Part shown: one piece after another, positions 6,347 to 13,290 of the stretch
Layout: each line of letters starts with the position of its first letter
How positions within the stretch are numbered: the stretch's first letter is position 1
NCBI GenBank assembly: GCA_036496265.1
Contig: DASXLL010000100.1
Location: 1 to 17,535 of the forward strand
Origin: CAYLLN01 sp036496265
GTDB taxonomy: Bacteria; Planctomycetota; Planctomycetia; Pirellulales; Pirellulaceae
Reading direction: 5' to 3'
DNA: 17,535 nucleotides
The notes under the pieces: model-generated
What the model saw: only the letters and a program-made list of their open reading frames with translations
Databases searched by the model: none
What the model was told of the DNA's origin: nothing
Translations under genes and position numbers: made by a program

Positions 6347-7465
6347 ATGTCCCTCCTCCACTCCACCGTCTTCCACAGCGTCTGCCGCACGACGCATCAC
6401 CGCATTGCGGTCGATGCCCTGCGGCATCTGCGCGTGCCGGAAGCGGAAAAGTGGACGGACATGTTTCTGGTGCAATACACCGAGCTGCTCGCCGGCAGCG
6501 AAGCCCCTGACGAGCGGTTTAAAGACTTCAAAAACCACGTGCTGCACGTTGCCGAAGGCAACTGGGGCGGCGCACCACAAGAGGCAACTCGTTGGTACGG
6601 CCGCGTCGTCGATGCTCTTCATCGCCGCGACTGGGCCGAAGCCGCCTTCGCCACCGGCGCACTCAGCCACTATTTCAGCGATCCGTTCATGCCGCTGCAC
6701 ACGGCCAAGAGTGAGGAAGACACCAAGATCCATCAGCCGCTCGAATGGAGCATCGGTCGCTCCTACGGCGTCTTGCAGCAGATCATCGAGCACGATCAAG
6801 GCGGTTATCCGGAGCTGCAGTTGCCACGCGGCGACAACTGGCTCGCACAGACAATCTTGATCGGGGCAACGCTCGCCCACGAGCATTACGACGCGGTCCT
6901 TCAACACTACGATCTGGAGCGAGCCCTCCGCAATCCGCTCGATGGCATGGACCAAGAATGCCAAGACCGCATCGCCGCCTGCCTGGCCCACGCAGTCGTC
7001 GGCTTTGCTCGCGTTCTCGAACGAGCCATCACCGCAGCCGAAGTCGAGCTGCCGCCGGTCGAAACGACGCTTCTCGGCTTCGCCGTCACCGCCGCCTCCC
7101 CGGCGCGGGCCATCGCCCACCATTGCCGCGACCTCAACGATCGCATGAAGATTCAAGCGTCCTTCGACGAAGTCCAGCGCATCGGCAAAGTGATCAAAAA
7201 CCTGCCCGAAGACGACCGCGAAGTGCGCCGCCTCCACGCCGAAGAAGTCTTAAAGCTGCCGCTGCACAAACTTGACCACACGCCCGCCGGGCTCACTGGC
7301 ACACTCTACGGGACGGGGGCGATCGAACGTTTCCATCCCAATCGCCTCCTATCCTCTCCCGTTTTTCCGCACGAGAAAAACATCTCCACCGCCTGGCGCA
7401 ACGCCCAGGACAAGGTCAAAGCCGCGACTCCCCAAGGCACTTCTCCCAAACCAGTCGCCGCCTAG
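6347..7465 (+). CDS. Zinc-dependent phospholipase C-like protein
   Basis: The product has 372 residues. The N-terminal ~200 residues match the zinc-dependent phospholipase C/S1-P1 nuclease fold. The ligand pattern H-x3-D-x5-H-x(10)-H-x3-E is present as His108, Asp112, His118, His129 and Glu133 (SHYFSDPFMPLHTA, then IHQPLEWS). This parallels His118, Asp122, His128, His142 and Glu146 of the Bacillus cereus enzyme. RFKDFKNHVLHV (58-68) and TTHHRIAVDAL (15-25) supply further Asp/His candidates. Residues about 235-372 form an extra, mostly helical region that I do not recognise. There is no signal peptide, unlike the secreted Bacillus enzymes, so a cytoplasmic role or another substrate is possible. 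The start is supported by the N-terminal conservation pattern, not by a ribosome binding site. Confidence 0.78.
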   Translation: MSLLHSTVFHSVCRTTHHRIAVDALRHLRVPEAEKWTDMFLVQYTELLAGSEAPDERFKDFKNHVLHVAEGNWGGAPQEATRWYGRVVDALHRRDWAEAAFATGALSHYFSDPFMPLHTAKSEEDTKIHQPLEWSIGRSYGVLQQIIEHDQGGYPELQLPRGDNWLAQTILIGATLAHEHYDAVLQHYDLERALRNPLDGMDQECQDRIAACLAHAVVGFARVLERAITAAEVELPPVETTLLGFAVTAASPARAIAHHCRDLNDRMKIQASFDEVQRIGKVIKNLPEDDREVRRLHAEEVLKLPLHKLDHTPAGLTGTLYGTGAIERFHPNRLLSSPVFPHEKNISTAWRNAQDKVKAATPQGTSPKPVAA

Positions 7466-7484
7466 GACCGCGTCGGGCTGGCAC

Positions 7485-7513
7485 TTGACTTCTGTATACT
7501 GTCCGTATATACA
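7485..7513 (+). promoter_or_regulatory. Sigma70-like promoter of the 82-residue protein gene
   Basis: TTGACT (7485-7490) and TATACA (7508-7513) are separated by exactly 17 bases. This is the best sigma70-type pair I found in the window. Transcription would begin near 7520, giving a leader of about 38 bases before the ATG at 7558. The promoter lies in the gap after the stop of the phospholipase-like gene and is overlapped by the dyad at 7487-7524. Confidence 0.65.
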
Positions 7514-7524
7514 GTATAGAAGTC
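7487..7524. promoter_or_regulatory. LexA (SOS box)-like operator dyad
   Basis: The core is TACTGT (7497-7502), eight bases, ACAGTA (7511-7516). This is the CTGT-N8-ACAG form of the gamma/beta-proteobacterial LexA box with matching outer TA bases. The dyad extends to TATACTGT/ACAGTATA (7495-7502, 7511-7518) and, after a two-base bulge, to GACTTC/GAAGTC (7487-7492, 7519-7524). A second nested dyad is CTGTATA (7492-7498) with TATACAG (7508-7514). It covers the spacer and -10 of the promoter, as in E. coli recA. LexA binding is inferred: planctomycete LexA may use another site, and another repressor could bind here. Confidence 0.55.
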
Positions 7525-7557
7525 TTCAGGGTTCCAATCAGCACACTGAGGGGAATT

Positions 7558-7806
7558 ATGCTCAGCGGAACTGCCAACATATCGCGTGGCTGGCCGGCAA
7601 TTCACGTCCTCAAGCTCGCCAGCGATCAAAAAATTAATACGAAATCGCCGTCCGAATCCAGCAGCGATGATGTCGTCCTATCCGCGGTTGAACATCCGCC
7701 GCGAATTGGCGAGACGCGGCCCATTGCGGCCTTGTTGCCCGAAGTTTTGGCTCGGTATGGACTTAATCGGGCCGACTCCCAAACGTCGATCGACGTCTCG
7801 GTTTAA
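7558..7806 (+). CDS. Small 82-residue protein behind an SOS-like promoter, unknown function
   Basis: The ATG at 7558 has GAGG six bases upstream (7548-7551), and a strong promoter/operator lies 45-73 bases before it. The product has no signal peptide or membrane segment. Residues about 30-45 are Ser/Asp-rich and likely disordered. Residues about 52-69 (GETRPIAALLPEVLARYG) can form an amphipathic helix and are the most protein-like part. No known domain is recognised. The gene is followed by a convergent gene whose stop codon overlaps its own (7803-7806), so it is probably a one-gene transcript. If the operator is a true SOS box, a DNA-damage response role (cell-cycle block, repair accessory or small regulator) would fit. 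An overlapping frame (7586-7993) is longer but lacks a ribosome binding site. Confidence 0.6.
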   Translation: MLSGTANISRGWPAIHVLKLASDQKINTKSPSESSSDDVVLSAVEHPPRIGETRPIAALLPEVLARYGLNRADSQTSIDVSV

Positions 7807-8396
7807 GCCTCTTCGGCAAACGGATCGGGAATGTCGTCAATCAGCGGCTGAGAACTGTCAGCCGGGGGCTGTATCGATGGCTGATCCGCCAGTTGCGCTG
7901 GAACCGTCAAATCGGCGCGTACTACGACACGCTGTGTCGAGACGCCGACAACGATCACCGGTTGGTGCGGCTCGATCGGCTGCCCTTCGCTGACTGCGTC
8001 GTACGTCTTGCCGTCGATGATTACATGGCCGCCCGGCATCATCAGACCCTTCGATTGACCACGGCGCCCGACAAGATCCTTGAGGCCACGGTAGGCGATT
8101 GTTTCGGGAAGCACTTCGTCAGCCGAGCGTGGCCGTTCAACCAACATTAATTTGCCGAACGGTGTATCCGGCCACCAGCGGACGGCCGCGCCAACCGCCA
8201 GCGGCACAATCAGGCAAACCGCCAGCAGCATCGCCGTTCCGGTCCACGGCCCAGCGATGAAGCCGACAACGATCGCCGCCAGAAACGACAGCGCGCAGAG
8301 GACGCCGAGCGCCCCGCCCGATGGGATTACGAATTCCAGGACCAAAAACACCAGGCCCAGAACGAGCAGCAGAATCGACCAGGCGAGCGGGGACAT
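7803..8396 (-). CDS. Short NfeD-family membrane protein
   Basis: From the ATG at 8396 the product has 197 residues. The N-terminus has about three membrane helices (WSILLLVLGLVFLVLEFVIPSGG, LGVLCALSFLAAIVVGF, GTAMLLAVCLIVPLAVGAAV), followed by an OB-fold-like domain (LKDLVGRRGQSKGLMMPGGHVIIDGKTYDAVSEG, then PVIVVGVSTQRVVVR). This is the NfeD architecture without the protease part. The family works with stomatin/SPFH proteins in membranes. The C-terminal ~30 residues are Pro/Asp-rich. The frame is open to a TTG at 8423, but those nine residues come from a repeat, so ATG is preferred. It follows the long nfeD gene on the same strand, 87 bases downstream. Confidence 0.83.
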   Translation of the reverse strand: MSPLAWSILLLVLGLVFLVLEFVIPSGGALGVLCALSFLAAIVVGFIAGPWTGTAMLLAVCLIVPLAVGAAVRWWPDTPFGKLMLVERPRSADEVLPETIAYRGLKDLVGRRGQSKGLMMPGGHVIIDGKTYDAVSEGQPIEPHQPVIVVGVSTQRVVVRADLTVPAQLADQPSIQPPADSSQPLIDDIPDPFAEEA

Positions 8397-8399
8397 AAA

Positions 8400-8465
8400 A
8401 AGAACCAAGAACCAAAAATCCAAATTCCAAGGATACCATCATCCAGCTTTTGGTTCTTGGTTCTT
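8400..8465. repeat. Perfect 18-bp inverted repeat between the two nfeD genes, built of heptamers
   Basis: AAGAACCAAGAACCAAAA (8400-8417) is the exact reverse complement of 8448-8465, with a 30-base loop. The left side continues as heptamers AACCAAG, AACCAAA, AATCCAA, ATTCCAA (8403-8430). The right side has TTGGTTC twice (8450-8463), followed by TTGGGTTC and TTGGAGC to 8478. The stem would form in nfeD mRNA between the two coding regions and overlaps the alternative TTG start at 8423. Confidence 0.75.
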
Positions 8466-8483
8466 GGGTTCTTGGAGCTTTTT

Positions 8484-10697
8484 TCAAGGATTCACTTTGC
8501 GCACGACCACCCGATTGCCCGCAACTTCCTCCACGACGACCGGCGTTCCCTTCGCAATCAGTTCTCCGTTGCTGACGCAATCGACCAGTTCAGCGCCGAA
8601 TTGCACTTTGCCCGCGGGCACGAGCGGCGTCGTTGTCACGCCGCGTTTGTCCGCAAGATGGTCCAACGTGACGAGCGCCTCGCGACGGCTCAGTGCCTCG
8701 CGTTCTTCCGCCCGCGGCGGTCGCAGCAGCATGCGGTTGAAATAAGGCGTATCGGGCAAAAATCGCCGGATGACAATTACCGAGGCGACGCCCCCCAGCA
8801 TGCCGGCGACCATCATCAGGAGCGAGATCGGAAACTGCCGCAGTTGATAGGTGTTCATCGGCACGATGAACGTCTGGCTGGCCAGCACGATCGACGCCAC
8901 GACCATTATCCCTCCGCCGAAGCCGAAAACGCCGAAACCCGGCAGCGCGAAAACTTCGATAGCCAGGCAAGCAACGCCGCCCAAAAACAGCATGATCTCC
9001 AGCCAATCAGCCGTGCCGTGCAAAAATTTGGCCCAGAAAAAGAGGAGAAAGCAAACGACCGCCAGGAAGCCCGGAACTGTAGCGCCAGGCGTGGAAAGCT
9101 CGAACAAAAGGGCGAAGCCACCGACAAATAGCAGCAAACTGGCAATCCGCGGATCAGCCAGCCATTCGACGAAAGCGAGCACCCAGTTGGGTCGCGCAGA
9201 TGCCACGGCGCCCTCAATCTGATAAATCGACTTCAACTCCGCCCAATCGCGAGCCGTCGCGCGCACCAATCCCGCCGCTTCAGCTTGGGCCGCATCGAAT
9301 CCATCCGAAGTAGCCACCGGCCCATGGTCCTGCCACTCGCCGATGTTCTCGATCTTTTGCTTCTCCTCAGCTGACAAAAATCGCACTTCGCCTGTCTGCG
9401 CGATCGTATAGCGATGGACTTCAATATCTGGATCGACGAGCGCCAGTGGCAGCGACCAATCGCGGCCGGTTTTTTCGAACAATTCCTGCAGATTCGGGCG
9501 AGCCGCGGCCAAATCGCCGTCGCGGAGGTTTTTCCCTTCACCGCGGCCGCCGAGCGTGGCATCCGGATGCATCACGAGGTCGTCGCAGACCAACGCCACG
9601 ATCGCGGCGTCGCTCAACGCTTCGCGATTGACGTAAGCGACGGTATGAATTTTTTCGCTGAGATTCGCGATGTGCTCCGCCAGCCGTTGGCTTTCGTTCA
9701 AATCTCCGCCGCCCGTATCGAGCGACAAGAGCAGCAGATTAAAGTCCTTCCGGCGCTTGTGCTCTTCCAACGAAGTCAGCACCCAGTTGACCGATTGCTT
9801 GTGGATCGGCCCATTCAAATCGATTCGCAGCGGCCGCCAGCCGTCTTCGGGAGTTAAATCCTGGGCCAAGGCAGTCAGCGGTAAATCGAGTGCGGCCGCG
9901 AGCGCGCGGCGGTTGTCGGCCAGGTGCGTCACAAAGCCGCTGTCGCGCATCGCCTGTCCCGAGAGCAAATGTGGATCGCCCGGCTGAAAAAAAGTATCCT
10001 GTTTGCTGAGTTGGCCCTGTTCGCTCAGTTTTTTCAACTCGGGCGCGGTGACATAGCGAACTTCTTTGTTTTGGACGAGCGTCGCCTTATAAACGGCGAT
10101 TTCGCGATCGAGCATGCCGAGCGCGACAGTCGGCCGTACGGTCTGATGCCGTTCGGCGATATGCTGATATTCGTCGCGGAGGGCGTTGTCGATCGCCTGC
10201 TTCTCGTCGATGCCGGCCGCGCCGATTTCCGCTCCGCGGGCCATAATGATTTGCTCGCAGGCGAGCACCGGCAGGACCGCGTGACCCTTGACCGTCTTCG
10301 GTATCCAAGCCACCGTCTTTACTTTCACCTGGCTTAATCGCTCGCCCGACAGAAATCGAGCCAGATCGAGCGCGTCGCCATAGCTGCTGCCTTCGCCGGC
10401 CGTCCCGGACGCCGGGCGAAACTCGAAGATAAAAATCGGCCGCTCGTTGATCTTCGGCAGTCGCGCGATCGCCTGTTCGACTCGCCGCGTGACCGATTTT
10501 TCGACCCCGTCGGTGATCGGCAAGGGAACTTCGAACATATTCGCGACGCGCGTCGCCTCAGCCGGGGCACCCCCCGCCTGTTGCCCACCGCCCAGGACAG
10601 CCAGAGCCACCGCAAAGAGCGGAAAAAACGCGAGCCGCCGCGCGCAAGCCGCAGTTGATCGTCGTCCGTAACCGTCAAAAATCCTAGAATTGCGCAC
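8484..10697 (-). CDS. NfeD/ClpP-class membrane serine protease with duplicated ClpP-like domain
   Basis: The product has 737 residues and starts at GTG 10697, with GAGG seven bases upstream. A signal sequence (RRLAFFPLFAVALAVLGG) is near residues 20-38. A first ClpP-like domain spans about 85-265 and a second about 285-490. A membrane domain with about four to five helices is at 515-645 (LLLFVGGFALLFELSTPGATVPG is the NfeD signature start), and a C-terminal OB fold is at about 685-737. The second domain keeps LSLDTGGGDLNES and the nucleophile region REALSDAAIVALVCDD with Ser362. In the first domain the aligned position is Gly138, so it looks inactive. Related STOPP proteases cleave membrane or stomatin-associated proteins; the substrate here is unknown. 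It probably forms an operon with the short nfeD gene. Confidence 0.9.
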   Translation of the reverse strand: MRNSRIFDGYGRRSTAACARRLAFFPLFAVALAVLGGGQQAGGAPAEATRVANMFEVPLPITDGVEKSVTRRVEQAIARLPKINERPIFIFEFRPASGTAGEGSSYGDALDLARFLSGERLSQVKVKTVAWIPKTVKGHAVLPVLACEQIIMARGAEIGAAGIDEKQAIDNALRDEYQHIAERHQTVRPTVALGMLDREIAVYKATLVQNKEVRYVTAPELKKLSEQGQLSKQDTFFQPGDPHLLSGQAMRDSGFVTHLADNRRALAAALDLPLTALAQDLTPEDGWRPLRIDLNGPIHKQSVNWVLTSLEEHKRRKDFNLLLLSLDTGGGDLNESQRLAEHIANLSEKIHTVAYVNREALSDAAIVALVCDDLVMHPDATLGGRGEGKNLRDGDLAAARPNLQELFEKTGRDWSLPLALVDPDIEVHRYTIAQTGEVRFLSAEEKQKIENIGEWQDHGPVATSDGFDAAQAEAAGLVRATARDWAELKSIYQIEGAVASARPNWVLAFVEWLADPRIASLLLFVGGFALLFELSTPGATVPGFLAVVCFLLFFWAKFLHGTADWLEIMLFLGGVACLAIEVFALPGFGVFGFGGGIMVVASIVLASQTFIVPMNTYQLRQFPISLLMMVAGMLGGVASVIVIRRFLPDTPYFNRMLLRPPRAEEREALSRREALVTLDHLADKRGVTTTPLVPAGKVQFGAELVDCVSNGELIAKGTPVVVEEVAGNRVVVRKVNP

Positions 10698-10846
10698 AGC
10701 GAACCTCAGTTCTCACGAGCGTATTCGTCATTCTGCATGCTTCCTTGCGCGCAGCCGCGGCCGGTGCAGAAAGCAAATTATAGGCCGGTCTGCGGCAGAG
10801 AAAAACGGTCGGCTATGATGAAGTTGGCCCGCGGGAAGGAACCGGA

Positions 10847-13273
10847 ATGGCGTTTGTTAATATTTCGCTACTGTTGGGTGGGATTTTTATCGCCATTCCC
10901 GTCGTGCTGCACCTAATGATGCGGCAGCGGCCCAAGCAACAGACTTTTCCGGCCCTGCGGTTCATTCGCGAGCGAAAGCTGGCGAATCAGCGGCGGCTGC
11001 AGCTTCGGCATTGGTTGCTCTTGGCCCTGCGCTGCGGGATTGTCGGACTATTTGCTGTGGCGTTAGCGCGGCCAAGTGTCGCCTCGGGTGTCCTGTCGAG
11101 TTGGCTTGCGGCGGGACTGCTGGCGGTTCTGTGCGTTGTCGCGGCGGTTGCGGCGGTTTTGGCCATGACGCGAGGTGCCTCGCGAGTACTAAGCGGTGGC
11201 TTTGCCGGCCTGGCCGCTGTACTACTGATCGCCACGCTCTTTCTCGCCATTCGCGCCGCCGGTGGCAAGTCGCCCATTGGCGATCAAGAAGCTCCCGTGG
11301 CGGCTGCAATCGTGATCGACACTTCTCCACGAATGCAGTATCGCCACGAAAACAAAACGCGGCTGGAAGCGGCTCAAGAGTTGGCTCAATGGCTAATCCG
11401 CCAATTGCCGGCTGGTAGCGAGTTGGCCGTCATCGATTCGCACGCCGGCAGTGGTGCATTTGCGGCTGATCGCTCGGCCGCTGAGAAAGCGATCGAGCGA
11501 TTGCGAACGGCCGGCACTCCGCGACCATTGCCCGAATCGATCGAAGCGGCGATTCAGCTCACGAAGCAAAAATCGCAGATGAGGAAGGAGATTTATGTCC
11601 TCAGCGACGCGACCGTTGGCGCCTGGAAGGCAGATGGGAGCGGCAAATTGAAGGGATTGCTGGCGGCCAACCCGCAGATCGTGACCTATGTAATCGACGT
11701 GGGAGTTGAGAAGCCGCGGAATTTTTCGCTCGGCGAATTGACGCTATCGGGCGATGTGCTGCCAACGGGAACCGAGCTGACGATCGACACACAGGTCTCA
11801 GCCAGCGGCATTGGCGGCGACCGAACCGTTGAGCTCTGGGTCGAGCAACTCGATCCGACGTTGCCGATCATTCGCGACGGCAAACCGATGCTGCCCAAGG
11901 CCGTATTGCGTGAAAGCCGCACCGTGCCGCTGCAGCCGGGAAGCCGCGAGTCAGTCCATTTCAGCATCAGCGGCACGATCGCCGATCCACCCTCGCGACT
12001 AATGACCAGTGCTCTTGCTGATTCAGCAAGAAATGAGGCCGCGCGGTTGGGATTGCAAACCGGCGTGCATCAAGGTTACGTCCGGCTGCTGGGCCAGGAT
12101 GCGTTGCCGCTGGATGACATTCGGTATTTTGCGTTTGAGATTCAACCGGCGTGGCCCGTGCTAATCGTTGCGCCTCATAACGTTGTGACAACGTATTTAA
12201 GCAACATATTGGCACCACCGGTGCTCCGCGATGATGGGCAGGCCAGTTTTCGTTGTGATGTGATTGATCAAGCGCGCCTTGTGACGCAGGACATCGGCGA
12301 CTATGCGGCCGTAGCGCTCCTTGATCCAGCGCCACTGACCGCCGACGTTTGGCGGAAGCTGGCCGATTATTGCGAGGGCGGCGGCGGCGTCGCGGTTTTC
12401 CTCGGCAATAACGCTGAACCACCCGCCTCATTTCAAGACCCAGTGGCAATTGAAGTTCTCGGCGGCAAACTGACGCGAATCGCGCGCACGGGTGGCGATA
12501 TTTATCTGGCTCCGCAATCGTACGACCATCCGGTGCTCGCGGGCCTGCGGCAATATGCCACGAGCGTGCCCTGGGATTTGTTCCCGGTTTTCTATCATTG
12601 GAATCTCGACGACCTCGCTTCGACAGCGAGGATCGTCGTGCCATATGGCGACGGTAAGCCCGCGGTCGTAGAAAATCGGCTTGGCCGCGGCAGTGTGCTG
12701 GTCATGACGACGCCGATTTCCGATCCGCCGCGGGCGAAGGACCATCCGACGTGGAATGAACTGGCTGGCGAAGATGCGTGGCCACGATTCGTGCTCGTGT
12801 ACGAAATGATGCGGAGCCTCGTCAAAAGCGGCCAAACGCGATTGAATTTGCTCGCCGGTGAGACGGCTGTGTTGCCGAACGACCCGGCCGAATATCCCGA
12901 TCGCTATCAACTCTTCACGCCGCTCGATCAGCCGCAAGATGTGCTGGCCAGCGGCGGCCGCGTGACGATTCGATTTACGGAGCAGCCGGGGGCCTATCGC
13001 CTTCGCGGCCAGAAGAACGGCCCGCTCGTCCGCGGCTTTGCGGTCAATCTGGCTGGCGACACGAGCGACCTGACGCGGCTGCCTCGCGAGCGACTGGATG
13101 AGATTTTAGGCCGCGGTCGTTATCAACTGGCGCGTAGCAAGGACGAGATCAATCGGGCCGTCGGCACCGACCGAATCGGCAGCGAGTTCTATCCATTACT
13201 CGTGACGCTCCTCGCCTGCCTGCTTGGCATGGAGCACATCCTCGCCAACCGCTTTTATCGCCGCACCGACTGA
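10847..13273 (+). CDS. BatA/von Willebrand factor A domain membrane protein
   Basis: The product has 808 residues; the ATG is preceded by AAGGA. Residues 1-75 are a BatA N-terminal region: helix 1 (ISLLLGGIFIAIPVVLHLM), the conserved link RQRPKQQTFPALRFIRERK, then helix 2 (55-75). Two further helices lie at 85-107 and 117-136. A VWA domain follows from about 150, with a MIDAS-like D158-T-S160-P-R162 and Asp254 (YVLSDAT). The last Ser of the D-x-S-x-S motif is Arg, so metal binding is uncertain. A glutamine-amidotransferase-like or beta-rich middle follows (VLIVAPHN, VAVFLGNN), and a last helix at about 782-797. In related bacteria such proteins sit beside MoxR ATPases and DUF58 proteins; none is in this window. 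It is divergent from nfeD. Confidence 0.85.
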   Translation: MAFVNISLLLGGIFIAIPVVLHLMMRQRPKQQTFPALRFIRERKLANQRRLQLRHWLLLALRCGIVGLFAVALARPSVASGVLSSWLAAGLLAVLCVVAAVAAVLAMTRGASRVLSGGFAGLAAVLLIATLFLAIRAAGGKSPIGDQEAPVAAAIVIDTSPRMQYRHENKTRLEAAQELAQWLIRQLPAGSELAVIDSHAGSGAFAADRSAAEKAIERLRTAGTPRPLPESIEAAIQLTKQKSQMRKEIYVLSDATVGAWKADGSGKLKGLLAANPQIVTYVIDVGVEKPRNFSLGELTLSGDVLPTGTELTIDTQVSASGIGGDRTVELWVEQLDPTLPIIRDGKPMLPKAVLRESRTVPLQPGSRESVHFSISGTIADPPSRLMTSALADSARNEAARLGLQTGVHQGYVRLLGQDALPLDDIRYFAFEIQPAWPVLIVAPHNVVTTYLSNILAPPVLRDDGQASFRCDVIDQARLVTQDIGDYAAVALLDPAPLTADVWRKLADYCEGGGGVAVFLGNNAEPPASFQDPVAIEVLGGKLTRIARTGGDIYLAPQSYDHPVLAGLRQYATSVPWDLFPVFYHWNLDDLASTARIVVPYGDGKPAVVENRLGRGSVLVMTTPISDPPRAKDHPTWNELAGEDAWPRFVLVYEMMRSLVKSGQTRLNLLAGETAVLPNDPAEYPDRYQLFTPLDQPQDVLASGGRVTIRFTEQPGAYRLRGQKNGPLVRGFAVNLAGDTSDLTRLPRERLDEILGRGRYQLARSKDEINRAVGTDRIGSEFYPLLVTLLACLLGMEHILANRFYRRTD

Positions 13274-13290
13274 CGTGATTTTCTCATGTC

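Noticed and set aside
7586..7993. Alternative 135-residue frame overlapping the small SOS-linked gene
   Set aside because: It has no ribosome binding site, an Arg/Pro/Ser-rich translation, and runs deep into the short nfeD gene on the other strand.
8396..8423. Longer TTG start for the short nfeD gene
   Set aside because: The extra nine residues (MDFWFLVLF) are encoded by the heptamer/inverted repeat; the ATG at 8396 starts right before the first membrane helix.
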